The position numbers and the translations under genes were made by a program. Of a stretch of 64,000 bases of DNA, positions 9,283 to 18,831 are shown in pieces (the stretch's first letter is position 1; every line of letters starts with the position of its first letter). The notes under the pieces are model-generated. The model ran no database searches and was not told the DNA's origin. It saw nothing but the letters and a program-made list of their open reading frames with translations. Origin of the DNA: Bacteroidota bacterium (lineage in GTDB: Bacteria; Bacteroidota; Bacteroidia; Chitinophagales; Chitinophagaceae); contig JAFDXL010000009.1 of NCBI GenBank assembly GCA_018267955.1, positions 770,717 to 834,716 of the forward strand. Reading direction: 5' to 3'.

Positions 9283-9966
9283 ATGAAGGTTTTGGTTGTA
9301 GAAGATAATAAGGAACTGGCAGGGAGTATATATGACTACCTGTCAACCGAGCATTATGTATGTGAAATAGCCTATAACGTAGAAGATGCCACAGAAAAAC
9401 TGGCTTTATTCAGCTATGATTGTGTGGTACTGGATATAATGCTGCCCGATGGAAACGGCCTGGATTTGCTTCGTCACATGCGTAATGAGCATATGGACAA
9501 TGGCGTATTGATCATATCAGCCAAAGATTCTCTGGATGATAAAATAGCCGGGCTGGAGCAAGGGTCTGATGACTACATCACCAAACCCTTTCACCTACCC
9601 GAATTACATGCCCGGCTGAGGGCCATCTTCCGGCGTAAAAAAATGGAGGGCAACAGCCTGATAGTAATAAATGAGATCAGCCTGAACCCCGATACCCTCG
9701 TTGCAACAGTAGAAGATACCGTATTAGACATCACACGCAAAGAATTTGATCTGCTGATGTACTTTATTATTAATAAGAACAGGGTATTATCGCGCCAGGC
9801 TATAGCCACACATCTTTGGGGCGATTATACAGATAACCTGTCTAATTTTGATTTTGTGTACCAACACGTAAAGAACCTGAGGAAAAAGATCAGCGCCGTA
9901 AATGGAAGGGATTATATTGAAACTGTGTATGGATTGGGTTATAAATTTAATACTGCTGCGCAATGA
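9283..9966 (+). CDS. OmpR-family response regulator
   Basis: A 227-residue two-component regulator. The receiver domain has the acidic pair E7-D8, the phosphoacceptor D51 in VVLDIMLPDGNG and K101 in YITKPF. The C-terminal winged helix (about 130-225) ends in the family motif ETVYGLGYKF. The frame is open from a TTG at 9274, but that triplet is within the -7 element TACCTTTG, so ATG 9283 is the start. The stop overlaps the kinase start by 4 bases (ATGA). It probably controls the efflux operon that follows. Confidence 0.93.
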   Translation: MKVLVVEDNKELAGSIYDYLSTEHYVCEIAYNVEDATEKLALFSYDCVVLDIMLPDGNGLDLLRHMRNEHMDNGVLIISAKDSLDDKIAGLEQGSDDYITKPFHLPELHARLRAIFRRKKMEGNSLIVINEISLNPDTLVATVEDTVLDITRKEFDLLMYFIINKNRVLSRQAIATHLWGDYTDNLSNFDFVYQHVKNLRKKISAVNGRDYIETVYGLGYKFNTAAQ

Positions 9967-11225
9967 AACTGCTGAATAAAATAATGTTCTGGTTTACAGG
10001 CATCGTGTTCCTGGTGACGCCGATCAGCATGTATGTGTCTTATAACAACATTAAGGCCCAGATCGATAAGTCGCACAGTCAAAGGATGGCGTATGAAAAC
10101 GGCCTTATTGCAAAAGAGTTGTTGAGAGGCACTTCGCCCGATAAGCTCACTAATGGTCATGCCGTTAAAATTGAGAAGATAGCAGGAAGCTTGCCTGAGA
10201 AAAGAGAGGTGATAACAGAGCAATCAAGCTATATACCGGCGCTAAAGCGTAAAGAATGCCTATTAACTGTGCATTCTTTCTATAATATTAACGGGCAAAA
10301 CTATGAGATCGCGTCATCTAATTATGTAACTAAATCAAACCAGATTTTTCATGGAATGATGAATGCAGTGATCTGGAAAATCATACTCATTCTACTCGGC
10401 GTATTCATTGCAGCAAGATTCCTTTCGCAACAGATAATAGGCCCCTTCAAAAAGACAATGAAGGCCATTAATCACTTCAACATTAAGAAACGAGAAAAGA
10501 TAAAGCTGCCGCAAACAAATATTAAAGAATTTAAAGAGCTGAACCAGTTTTTAGAGCGGATGACGGAGCGGGCGGTTGAAGATTATGCCTCTGTTAAGGA
10601 GTTTAGTGAAAATGCTTCTCATGAACTGCAAACCCCACTCGCCGTCATTCGTACCAAACTTGAATTGTTATCCAACAGTAATATTGATGCATCGCAGGCC
10701 TCGTTGATAACAGATATGCATAACGCGATCGAAAAACTATCGCGCATCAATAGATCGCTGACTATTCTTACAAAACTGGATAATAAAGAATTTGAAACCA
10801 CGGAAGTAGTAAAATTTGATAAGGTGGCAGCAGAGGTTTTTGACGTTTATTCAGACAGGGCCAGCTTAAAAGATATATGCATTGAAACCCATATCGATAA
10901 ACAAATAAATGTAAAAATGCACCCCGCGCTAGCAGACATGCTGCTGAACAATCTTGTTGGCAATGCCATAAGGCATAATGTTCATGGCGGTACCATATCA
11001 GCAGATATCACTCATAAAAACTTCTCTATCCGCAACACGGGGTTGCCACCGGAGATCCCTACGGAAGACCTTTTCAAGCGATTTAAAAAAAGTAATCAGT
11101 GCGCAGAAAGCATTGGCCTGGGCTTGGCTATAGTTAAACAAATATGCGAGGTGAGCAACTTTGACCTTTCCTATGTATATGAAAATGGCTGGCACCATGT
11201 ACAGGTTAACTTCAATAGCAATTAG
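9963..11225 (+). CDS. Sensor histidine kinase
   Basis: A 420-residue membrane kinase, partner of the preceding regulator. Membrane segments at about 8-27 and 134-154 flank a short periplasmic sensor of about 105 residues. The phosphoacceptor is H220 in ENASHELQTPLAVIR. The ATPase domain has the N box at 327-339 (LLNNLVGNAIRHN) and the G2 box GLGLAIVK at 385-392. The G1 box reads RNTG instead of DxGxG, a variant I believe is seen in other Bacteroidota kinases. The signal sensed is unknown; the neighbouring pump suggests a toxic compound or envelope stress (inference). Confidence 0.92.
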   Translation: MKLLNKIMFWFTGIVFLVTPISMYVSYNNIKAQIDKSHSQRMAYENGLIAKELLRGTSPDKLTNGHAVKIEKIAGSLPEKREVITEQSSYIPALKRKECLLTVHSFYNINGQNYEIASSNYVTKSNQIFHGMMNAVIWKIILILLGVFIAARFLSQQIIGPFKKTMKAINHFNIKKREKIKLPQTNIKEFKELNQFLERMTERAVEDYASVKEFSENASHELQTPLAVIRTKLELLSNSNIDASQASLITDMHNAIEKLSRINRSLTILTKLDNKEFETTEVVKFDKVAAEVFDVYSDRASLKDICIETHIDKQINVKMHPALADMLLNNLVGNAIRHNVHGGTISADITHKNFSIRNTGLPPEIPTEDLFKRFKKSNQCAESIGLGLAIVKQICEVSNFDLSYVYENGWHHVQVNFNSN

Positions 11226-11260
11226 AATTTAACTATAGTTTTATAAGCTATTCCGCAGGA

Positions 11261-11280
11261 CTTCAAAATTGCTTCAAAAT
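11261..11280 (+). promoter_or_regulatory. Probable response-regulator box upstream of the efflux operon
   Basis: Two identical half-sites CTTCAAAAT at 11261-11269 and 11272-11280, an 11-base tandem repeat. A degenerate -7-like TCACTTG begins at 11288, the same 27-base offset from the first half-site as in the regulator's own promoter (9242 to 9269). Confidence 0.55.
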
Positions 11281-11336
11281 ATAGTTGTCACTTGCACCCG
11301 ATTTCCATTGGAAAGTGGTTTTGCAAATAACAACCG

Positions 11337-12725
11337 ATGTTTACAAGAACGATTTTACCGGCATTTATTTTACCCTTCCTGCTCTCTACCCCGCTTCATG
11401 CACAGGAACGCATTACGCTGAAAAAAGCTGTAGCACTGGGTGTAGATCAATATGGCACGGTAAAGGCCAAACAAGCATACGCTGCAGCTTCTAAAGCAAT
11501 GACAGCGGAAGCAAGACGAGAATATATACCGAATCTTGGCCTATCTGCCCAGGCAGATTACGGTACCGTTAACGGGCAGTTTGGCCCGCAATACAGCTTT
11601 GGCGGTATTTTAGCAACTGCTGCCGGCCCTACCACAGCTACACAAAACTGGACAGCTGCTTTTGGAGGATTGTACCTCGCCAACATTAACTGGGATTTCT
11701 TTGCGTTTGGCAGGTCACATGAAAAAATAAAAACAGCAAAGGCAGCGGCAGTCCGCGACTATGATGACTGGCAACAGGAAATATTCAAACAGAAAGTACG
11801 TGTGGCAGGTGCTTATCTGAACCTGATAGCAGCACAACAGCTTACCAGGTCTTATGAAAAGAACCTTACACGTGCCGATACATTCCGCCAGATCATCGTT
11901 ACAAGAGCGAAGAACGGGTTGGTTGCAGGCGTAGATTCATCACAGGCTAATGCGGAATACTCCAGCGCACAGATACAACTTACCAAGGCTATGGACTACC
12001 AGCAGGAACAAAATAGCCAGCTGGCGCAGTTGATGGGTGAACCAATGCAGGATTTCCTGCTGGACAGCTTCTTCGTATCCCGCGTACCTGAGATATCAAC
12101 TGATACAACCATATCTTCGGAACATCCGCTTCTAAAATGGTACCAAAGCCGGATTGATGTAAGCAGGGAGCAAACCAAATATTTTAAGACCTTTTATTAT
12201 CCAACATTCTCATTTGCCGGCTTTTTGCAAACAAGAGGTTCAGGATTTGGGTATGATTATGCTACCAATCCGTCAAGTTATAATACGGACTATTGGCAAG
12301 GCATAACACCTACCCGTACCAATTATCTTTTGGGTATTGGTATTAGCTGGAACCTGACGCAGCCTTACCGTATGTCGCAACAAGTGAAAGCACAAAAGCT
12401 CACCAGCAAAGGGTTGCAATATGAATATGAGCTGGCCAATCAACAGATAGAAGCCCAGCTAAAGCTTGCCGATGTGAAGATCAAAAATGCACTGATCAAT
12501 TATGCACAGGTAAAAGTACAGGTGAAGGCTGCATCTGATGCATATACTCAAAAAGCAGTTTTGTACCAGAACGGTTTGACAACGCTGGTAGACCTGACGC
12601 AAGCCTCCTATGCACTGACAAGAGCAGAAACCGATAGAGATATTGCCTACGCTAATGTGTGGCAGGCGTTGCTGTTAAAGGCAGCAGCAGTAGGTGACTT
12701 TAGTTTGTTTGAAAATCAATTATAG
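11337..12725 (+). CDS. TolC-family outer membrane efflux protein
   Basis: The outer-membrane channel of a tripartite efflux pump. The 462-residue protein has a signal peptide ending near residue 22 (TPLHA/Q) and the long helical repeats of the TolC family, with the usual ITLKKAVALGVDQYGTVKA start of the first repeat and QKAVLYQNGLTTLVDLTQA in the last. First gene of the efflux operon, in the order channel-pump-adaptor rather than the common adaptor-pump-channel. It is 111 bases after the kinase, with the repeat box between them. Confidence 0.93.
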   Translation: MFTRTILPAFILPFLLSTPLHAQERITLKKAVALGVDQYGTVKAKQAYAAASKAMTAEARREYIPNLGLSAQADYGTVNGQFGPQYSFGGILATAAGPTTATQNWTAAFGGLYLANINWDFFAFGRSHEKIKTAKAAAVRDYDDWQQEIFKQKVRVAGAYLNLIAAQQLTRSYEKNLTRADTFRQIIVTRAKNGLVAGVDSSQANAEYSSAQIQLTKAMDYQQEQNSQLAQLMGEPMQDFLLDSFFVSRVPEISTDTTISSEHPLLKWYQSRIDVSREQTKYFKTFYYPTFSFAGFLQTRGSGFGYDYATNPSSYNTDYWQGITPTRTNYLLGIGISWNLTQPYRMSQQVKAQKLTSKGLQYEYELANQQIEAQLKLADVKIKNALINYAQVKVQVKAASDAYTQKAVLYQNGLTTLVDLTQASYALTRAETDRDIAYANVWQALLLKAAAVGDFSLFENQL

Positions 12726-12762
12726 AATTTTTTAGCGCTTACGCGCATCCTAATATTAAAAT

Positions 12763-15700
12763 ATGAATCTGATCCGTTTTGCATTAAGAAAGCCTATTAC
12801 CATCCTGGTACTGGTAGCAGGTTTATTTTTCTTCGGCATAAAGGCTGTAACCAGCGTTAAGATCGACATCTTCCCAAAACTGGATATGCCGGTTATCTAT
12901 GTTTCTCACCCGTTTGGCGGATATACACCTACCCAGATGGAAGCATTCTTTGCCAAACAATACATCAACATCTTCCTGTTTGTAAATGGTATCAAAAACA
13001 TTGAGACCAAAAACATTCAGGGCCTTACACTGATGAAGATCAACTTTTACCCCGGCACCAATATGGCACAGGCTGCTGCCGAGGTAAGTGCGTTCTCCAA
13101 CCGTATACAGGCAGCTTTCCCTCCCGGCTCTAACCCGCCGTTCATTATACGGTTCGACGCCTCTACCCTTCCCGTTGGCCAACTGGTATTGAGCAGCGAA
13201 AAACGTAGCAATAACGAATTGCTGGATATGGCCAATGTATATGTACGTTCGTCTTTTACATCCATACCCGGCCTGGTAGCATCTCCTCCTTTCGGCGGTA
13301 ACGTGCGTACGGTGGTTATTAAGGCCGATCCTGAATTGATGCGGCAGCACAACCTGACACCGGATCAACTGGTAGAGGCAATGAGGCTGAACAACCAAAC
13401 AGCACCATCGGGCAACGTACGCATCGGCGATAAAAATTATATCACGCCGGCTAATACTACTATCCGCACAATCAAAGATTTTGAGAACATACCCTTATTT
13501 AAAGGTGGTGTTCAAAACCTATACCTGCGTGACGTAGCAACTGTTGAAGACGGTGCAGACATTACATCCGGGTATGCGTTGGTAAATGGCAGAAGATCTG
13601 TATACCTGAGTATAGCCAAGAGCGCCGATGCATCTACGTGGGAGGTAGTAAAGAACCTAAAGAAAGCACTACCCAAAATGCAGGCACAGTTGCCCGAAGA
13701 TGTAAAACTCTCTTATGAGTTTGACCAGAGCACTTATGTGATCAATTCTGTAAAGAGTCTGCTGACCGAAGGCATTATTGGCGCAATACTAACCGGGCTG
13801 ATGGTATTCCTGTTTCTTAAAGATATCAGGGGTGCGCTTATTGTAATACTCACAATCCCAACGTCCATTATATCGGGTGTATTGTTCCTGAACCTGTTTG
13901 GACAAACCATCAATATCATGACGCTTAGCGGCCTTGCACTTGCCATTGGTATATTGGTAGATGAAAGTACGGTAACGATAGAAAACATACACCAGCACCT
14001 GGATATGGGCAAACCCAAAGCCGTGGCAATATGGGATGCCTGTAAAGAAATAGCTTTCCCGAAGCTGTTAATATTACTCTGTATCCTGGCTGTGTTTGCG
14101 CCGGCATTTACCATGGGTGGTATACCGGGTTCTTTGTTCCTGCCGCTGGCCCTGGCTATTGGCTTCAGTATGATTGTTTCTTATTTCCTCGCTCAAACAT
14201 TTGTACCGGTGATGGCTAACTGGATCATGAAACATCATGGAACAGAAGCACAAACAGCAAGTACAAATCAGCCGCATGAAAATGCATGGGAACTAAAAGC
14301 ACATCTTGCAGAAAACGCAGACCTCGATAACAATAAAAAACTAAGCGGATTTGAGCGTCTAAGAAGAAGATATCTTCGGTTTATAGACAGGATGATGCCT
14401 TATAAAAAACCTATCGTGGTTGGCTATATAGTTATTGTGGTGGCAATGGTTGGTATACTGCTCTCCTCCATAGGCAGGGATGTATTACCTAAGGTAAATG
14501 GCAGCCAGTTTCAGCTTAGGATGCGGTTACCGGATGGTACACGTATAGAAAGGACAGAAGCTGCAACTATACAACTTACACAAGGCATTAAAGATATTGT
14601 AGGCAAAGACAATATTTCTATAACATCTGCATATGCCGGTATGCACCCGCAATTATTCTCCATCAGCCCTATCTTCCTCTGGATGGCAGGACCGCATGAA
14701 GCTGTATTACAGGTAGCTCTGAAGGAAGGTTATAAAACAGACCTGGACGAATTGAAAGATAAGATCCGGGAAAAGGCAAAGAATATCAATAGTGATATCA
14801 AACTGTCTTTCGAACCCATCGAACTTACGGATAAGATATTGAGCCAGGGCTCGCCAACGCCTATTGAAGTTCGTTTCTCGGGCCGCAACAAAAAGATAAA
14901 TGAAGAGTATGCGAAGAAGCTGATACCAGAGTTACAGAAAATATCTTACCTGCGCGATGTGCAGATCGGGCAGTCCATTCACTACCCTGCAATAGATATA
15001 AATATAGACCGCATCAGGGCTGCACAATTGGGCGTTGATATGTCAGATGTATCGCGCTCGTTGATAGCATCTACATCTTCATCCCGCTTCACAGAAAAGA
15101 ATGTATGGGTAGATGAGAAGGCAGGCTATAGCTATAGCGTACAGGTAGAGATACCGGAAAGTAAAATGAATAGCCAGGCTCAGGTGGGACAAATACCACT
15201 ATTGAAAAACTCGGCACGCCCGGTATTGAGCGATGTAGCTAGTTTCACTCCGGATGTTACGTATGGCGAAACAGATAACCTGGGTGCCATGCCAATGCTT
15301 ACTGTTACTGCTAATATCAGCGATAAAGATTTGGCAACAGCAACCAAAGATGTGAATGCAGCGATCAAAAGATTGGGAGAATTTCCACGCGGACTGACCG
15401 TAGAACCGATAGGCCTAAGCACTACGCTTACAGATACATTAGATAGCCTGCAAAACGGATTGATCGTTGCGATTGTAGTGATCTTCCTGATGCTGGCGGC
15501 CAATTTCCAGTCATTCAAAGTATCGGCAATTGTGTTGGTAACTGTGCCTGCTGTATTGTTTGGCTCTCTGTTATTACTGATGCTGTGCGGTTCTACGCTG
15601 AACCTGCAATCTTATATGGGCATCATCATGTCGGTGGGTGTATCTATATCCAATGCGGTATTGTTAATCACCAATGCAGAACAACTGCGCAAGCACAACG

Positions 15701-16002
15701 CCAACGCTTTATTGTCTGCTAAAGAAGCAGCAGCATTGAGGATGCGCCCTATTGTAATGACCGCATTAGCGATGGTAGTAGGTATGATACCCATGGCGGT
15801 AGGCCTTGGTGAAGCAGGTGACCAATCTTCTCCACTCGGACGGGCAGTAATAGGTGGACTGGTAGCATCTACTTTTGCAGCTTTGCTGATACTGCCACTG
15901 GCATTTGCATGGGGACAGGAAAAAGCATCTAACCAGAGTGTCTCACTGGATCCTGAAGATGAAGAAAGTAAATTTTATGACCCCAGCTGGCAAGGCAAAT
16001 AA
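12763..16002 (+). CDS. RND-family efflux pump, inner membrane subunit
   Basis: A 1079-residue proton-driven pump of the AcrB/HAE1 superfamily. It starts with the characteristic FALRKPITILVLVAG first membrane helix, followed by a large periplasmic loop, helices 2-6, a cytoplasmic linker, and the second repeat with helices 7-12. The proton-relay pair in helix 4 is D400-E401 in GILVDESTVTIEN, where AcrB has two Asp. The substrate cannot be told. It lies 37 bases after the TolC-like gene and 40 before the adaptor. Confidence 0.95.
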   Translation: MNLIRFALRKPITILVLVAGLFFFGIKAVTSVKIDIFPKLDMPVIYVSHPFGGYTPTQMEAFFAKQYINIFLFVNGIKNIETKNIQGLTLMKINFYPGTNMAQAAAEVSAFSNRIQAAFPPGSNPPFIIRFDASTLPVGQLVLSSEKRSNNELLDMANVYVRSSFTSIPGLVASPPFGGNVRTVVIKADPELMRQHNLTPDQLVEAMRLNNQTAPSGNVRIGDKNYITPANTTIRTIKDFENIPLFKGGVQNLYLRDVATVEDGADITSGYALVNGRRSVYLSIAKSADASTWEVVKNLKKALPKMQAQLPEDVKLSYEFDQSTYVINSVKSLLTEGIIGAILTGLMVFLFLKDIRGALIVILTIPTSIISGVLFLNLFGQTINIMTLSGLALAIGILVDESTVTIENIHQHLDMGKPKAVAIWDACKEIAFPKLLILLCILAVFAPAFTMGGIPGSLFLPLALAIGFSMIVSYFLAQTFVPVMANWIMKHHGTEAQTASTNQPHENAWELKAHLAENADLDNNKKLSGFERLRRRYLRFIDRMMPYKKPIVVGYIVIVVAMVGILLSSIGRDVLPKVNGSQFQLRMRLPDGTRIERTEAATIQLTQGIKDIVGKDNISITSAYAGMHPQLFSISPIFLWMAGPHEAVLQVALKEGYKTDLDELKDKIREKAKNINSDIKLSFEPIELTDKILSQGSPTPIEVRFSGRNKKINEEYAKKLIPELQKISYLRDVQIGQSIHYPAIDINIDRIRAAQLGVDMSDVSRSLIASTSSSRFTEKNVWVDEKAGYSYSVQVEIPESKMNSQAQVGQIPLLKNSARPVLSDVASFTPDVTYGETDNLGAMPMLTVTANISDKDLATATKDVNAAIKRLGEFPRGLTVEPIGLSTTLTDTLDSLQNGLIVAIVVIFLMLAANFQSFKVSAIVLVTVPAVLFGSLLLLMLCGSTLNLQSYMGIIMSVGVSISNAVLLITNAEQLRKHNANALLSAKEAAALRMRPIVMTALAMVVGMIPMAVGLGEAGDQSSPLGRAVIGGLVASTFAALLILPLAFAWGQEKASNQSVSLDPEDEESKFYDPSWQGK

Positions 16003-16042
16003 TAAACGATCAATCAAAAAAACATTATAACAACTTCATATT

Positions 16043-17149
16043 ATGATACAATTAAGCCGTTCTATAAAATTTTCTTTAGTTGCTGGTGCACTGGCGATTG
16101 CGGTAAGCAGTTGCGGCTCGCACAAAGAAGGCGAAGAAAAGAAACCGGCAGATGCAGCTGCACAAGGTGGTTTAAAAACCTTCAAGCTGAGCAAGGGAAC
16201 ACTCACATCGTCTGTAGAGATACCCGGTGAGCTGGTGGCTTTTCAACAGGTAGATCTCTATGCCAAGGTAAATGGCTTTATTAAAAAGATGTATGCAGAT
16301 GTAGGATCTAACGTTACAGAAGGCCAGTTGCTTGCAGTAATGGAAGCACCCGAGCTGCAGGCTCAATTGGCCGGTGCGGAATCAAAACTAAATGCACAAA
16401 AGGCATTATATCTTGCCAGCAAGGCCACTTACGACCGTCTGTTACGCACATCGCAAACACCGGGTACTGTTTCTCAAAACGACCTGGACGTTGCAGATGC
16501 CCGCCAGAAATCTGATCTTGCTCAACTCGAAGCATCTAAAGCCGCTTATCGCGAAGTAGCTGATACACGCAACTACCTGGAGATACGCGCTCCCTTCAGT
16601 GGCATCATTACTGCGCGAAATGTAAGCGCAGGTGCGTATGCCGGCCCTTCCGGTAAAGGATCTGAGATGCCCATATTCACGCTACAGGAACAAAAGAAAC
16701 TGAGGCTGGTGATCAGCATCCCTGATGCTTATATAAACTATACAAATAACACTACCGAAGTGAGCTTTACCGTTAAGTCTCTGCCGGGAGAGAAATTTAA
16801 AGCTAAGGTGGTACGCCTTGCCGGCGCGCTGGATAATAAGCTGCGTTCTCAGCGTACGGAAATGGATATTGTAAATACCGATAAGCGTTTATTACCCGGT
16901 ATGATAGCTAATGTAACCGTTCCCTTACAAGGTACTAATACTACTTACGTTGTGCCTTCGTCTGCATTGCTGCGTTCTACTGAAGGCGATTACGTGATCA
17001 AAGTAGATAGCAATAAAACAATCTGGGTGCCCATCACCATAGGAAGCAATAACGGCGATAAAGCAGAGATATACGGACCGATACAGGAAAATGATGTACT
17101 GGTGACCACAGCTACTGAAGAGATACGAAACAATGCACCAGTAAAATAG
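16043..17149 (+). CDS. RND efflux periplasmic adaptor lipoprotein
   Basis: A 368-residue membrane-fusion protein that joins the pump to the channel. The signal peptide ends in a lipobox with C24 (IAVSSCGS), so it is a lipid-anchored protein. The lipoyl/barrel-sandwich part is seen in VNGFIKKMYADVGSNVTEGQLLAVM and a helical hairpin follows; sequences here are family-typical. Last gene of the operon; its TAG stop is inside the terminator stem. Confidence 0.94.
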   Translation: MIQLSRSIKFSLVAGALAIAVSSCGSHKEGEEKKPADAAAQGGLKTFKLSKGTLTSSVEIPGELVAFQQVDLYAKVNGFIKKMYADVGSNVTEGQLLAVMEAPELQAQLAGAESKLNAQKALYLASKATYDRLLRTSQTPGTVSQNDLDVADARQKSDLAQLEASKAAYREVADTRNYLEIRAPFSGIITARNVSAGAYAGPSGKGSEMPIFTLQEQKKLRLVISIPDAYINYTNNTTEVSFTVKSLPGEKFKAKVVRLAGALDNKLRSQRTEMDIVNTDKRLLPGMIANVTVPLQGTNTTYVVPSSALLRSTEGDYVIKVDSNKTIWVPITIGSNNGDKAEIYGPIQENDVLVTTATEEIRNNAPVK

Positions 17150-17173
17150 GTGTGACTATTTAGTCACACCTAT
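17146..17173. terminator. Bidirectional terminator between the efflux operon and metZ
   Basis: A perfect 12-base stem ATAGGTGTGACT / AGTCACACCTAT with loop ATTT. It contains the adaptor stop codon (17147-17149) on one side and the end of the sulfhydrylase gene (17170) on the other, so one hairpin serves both convergent genes. Confidence 0.85.
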
Positions 17174-18354
17174 CTCTTATTCTTTAAAAAGTTACCTAAA
17201 GCCTGGATAATATCTGCCAGGATATCATCCCTATGTTCCAGGCCAACCGATATTCTTATCAACCCGTTTGTAATATTTACAGCAAGACGCTCTTGTTCAG
17301 AAAGTTTTGCATGTGTGGTACTTGCAGGATGCGAGGCAATGCTGCGGGTATCGCCCAGGTTGGCCGTAAGCGACAACATCTTTAGCCTGTTCATAAATTC
17401 CCTGCCCGCTTCCAGGCCACCTTTCAATTCAAAGCATATAATGCCACCACCGTTCTTCATTTGCTTTCTAGCGATCTCATATTGCGGATGGCTCTGCAGG
17501 TAAGGGTATTTCAACCACGAGATTGCAGTATGGCTTTCCAATTGCTCTGCTATATATAACGCATTAGATGCATGACGCTCCATCCGCACATCCAGTGTTT
17601 CCAGGCTCTTGCTCAGTATCCAGGCATTGAAAGGAGATAATGCCGGTCCGCTACTTCTGCAAAACAGATAAATATCGTGTATAAGATTGGCTTTACCGCC
17701 AATTACACCACCTAATACCCTACCTTGTCCATCCAGCCACTTGGTAGCAGAATGTACTACAAGGTCGGCCCCAAAATCAACAGGACGCTGGCATACGGGT
17801 GTGGCAAAGCAGTTATCTACGTTGAAGATGAGTTTGTGCTCCCTGGCAAACTTCCCGGCCAGTTCCAGGTCTATCAACTCAAGCCCCGGGTTAGTAGGTG
17901 TTTCCAGGTACAACATCTTTGAATTTGGCCGTACGGCGGCTTTCCATTCATCTATATTGCCCGCTTCTACATAAGTATACTCAATACCATATTTGGGCAG
18001 GTATTTTGTAATAATGGTATGTGTGCTGCCAAATATGGATTTACAGGCTATGAGGTGATCTCCGGCCTTCAGCAAAGCCATGAAAGATGCGAAAATGGCG
18101 CTCATGCCTGATGCCGTTGCATATGCAGCTTCCACTCCTTCAAGTGCACATATCTTATCTGTAAACTCTTTTATATTAGGATTGCTGAACCTGCTGTAAA
18201 TGTTATCATCAGATTCATCAGCAAAGGCAGCACGCATATCTTCAGCGTTATCAAAGCAAAAACTACTGGTCAGGAACAACGGCGTTGAGTGTTCCATCTC
18301 ATTGGTGTGCGCTGTCTGTATGCGTATTGCGCTGGTTATCGGGTTTTCTGCCAT
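17170..18354 (-). CDS. metZ: O-succinyl/O-acetylhomoserine sulfhydrylase
   Basis: A PLP enzyme of the Cys/Met metabolism family that makes homocysteine from an O-acylhomoserine and sulfide. The 394-residue protein has cofactor lysine K205 in VVHSATKWLDGQGRVLGG, a motif typical of MetZ, and YSRFSNPN near residue 53. The divergent metX-like gene supplies the activated homoserine, so direct sulfhydrylation is the likely route. Whether the substrate is the acetyl or succinyl ester cannot be read from sequence. It lies 3 bases after the OsmC gene, in one operon. Confidence 0.9.
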   Translation of the reverse strand: MAENPITSAIRIQTAHTNEMEHSTPLFLTSSFCFDNAEDMRAAFADESDDNIYSRFSNPNIKEFTDKICALEGVEAAYATASGMSAIFASFMALLKAGDHLIACKSIFGSTHTIITKYLPKYGIEYTYVEAGNIDEWKAAVRPNSKMLYLETPTNPGLELIDLELAGKFAREHKLIFNVDNCFATPVCQRPVDFGADLVVHSATKWLDGQGRVLGGVIGGKANLIHDIYLFCRSSGPALSPFNAWILSKSLETLDVRMERHASNALYIAEQLESHTAISWLKYPYLQSHPQYEIARKQMKNGGGIICFELKGGLEAGREFMNRLKMLSLTANLGDTRSIASHPASTTHAKLSEQERLAVNITNGLIRISVGLEHRDDILADIIQALGNFLKNKR

Positions 18355-18357
18355 GTT

Positions 18358-18789
18358 TTAGTTTGCTTGCTCGTTAAGTTTCAATTCCCAGGTAATAGTA
18401 GCACCGGCCCTGCGCAACGTTTCTGCGACAGAACAATACTTTTCTATAGACAAACTAATAGCCTGGTTGGCTTTAGCCTCTTCTATAGTACCATGGAGAT
18501 AAAATACCACATGCACTTTTTCCCATACGGCGGGCAATTCCTTTTTTTCACGCTCACCGGTTATCACCATTTTATATCCTGTAAGGTCCTGCCTCATTTT
18601 TTTCAGTATGCTCACTACATCTATACCACTACAGGTGCCTAATGCCATTAGCATGGATTGCATGGGGCTGACACCGAAGTTCTGCCCGCCATGATCCAGG
18701 CTGTTGTCAAAACGTGCTTTGTTACCATGTACATCTACCGCCTCAAATCCATACTCTTTCTGAACCAATTCTATATTAACCGTTACCAT
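18358..18789 (-). CDS. OsmC-family peroxiredoxin-like protein
   Basis: A 143-residue OsmC/Ohr-superfamily protein. The two redox cysteines are C53 (MALGTCSGIDVVSIL) and C119 (EKYCSVAETL), the family arrangement. The closest group by feel is the YhfA-like branch with unknown substrate rather than Ohr proper. It starts the operon with metZ, with 3 bases between. The link suggests it handles oxidised sulfur species or peroxides during sulfide use (inference). Confidence 0.88.
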   Translation of the reverse strand: MVTVNIELVQKEYGFEAVDVHGNKARFDNSLDHGGQNFGVSPMQSMLMALGTCSGIDVVSILKKMRQDLTGYKMVITGEREKKELPAVWEKVHVVFYLHGTIEEAKANQAISLSIEKYCSVAETLRRAGATITWELKLNEQAN

Positions 18790-18792
18790 AGT

Positions 18793-18800
18793 TATTTTTG
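18793..18800 (+). promoter_or_regulatory. -7 element of metX promoter
   Basis: TATTTTTG matches TAnnTTTG, 31 bases before the metX ATG. It lies 2 bases from the opposing -7 element of the osmC-metZ operon (18803-18810), so the two promoters overlap. Confidence 0.5.
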
Positions 18801-18802
18801 CC

Positions 18803-18810
18803 CAAAATTA
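18803..18810 (-). promoter_or_regulatory. -7 element of osmC-metZ promoter
   Basis: TAATTTTG on the minus strand, an exact TAnnTTTG match, 13 bases before the OsmC ATG. A TTTG lies upstream with a short 15-base spacer (18826-18829). Confidence 0.5.
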
Positions 18811-18831
18811 TACAATAAATAACGGCAAAGG

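Noticed and set aside
18790-18831. SAM riboswitch for the methionine genes
   Set aside because: The gap is only 42 bases and holds two promoters; no aptamer-like structure fits.
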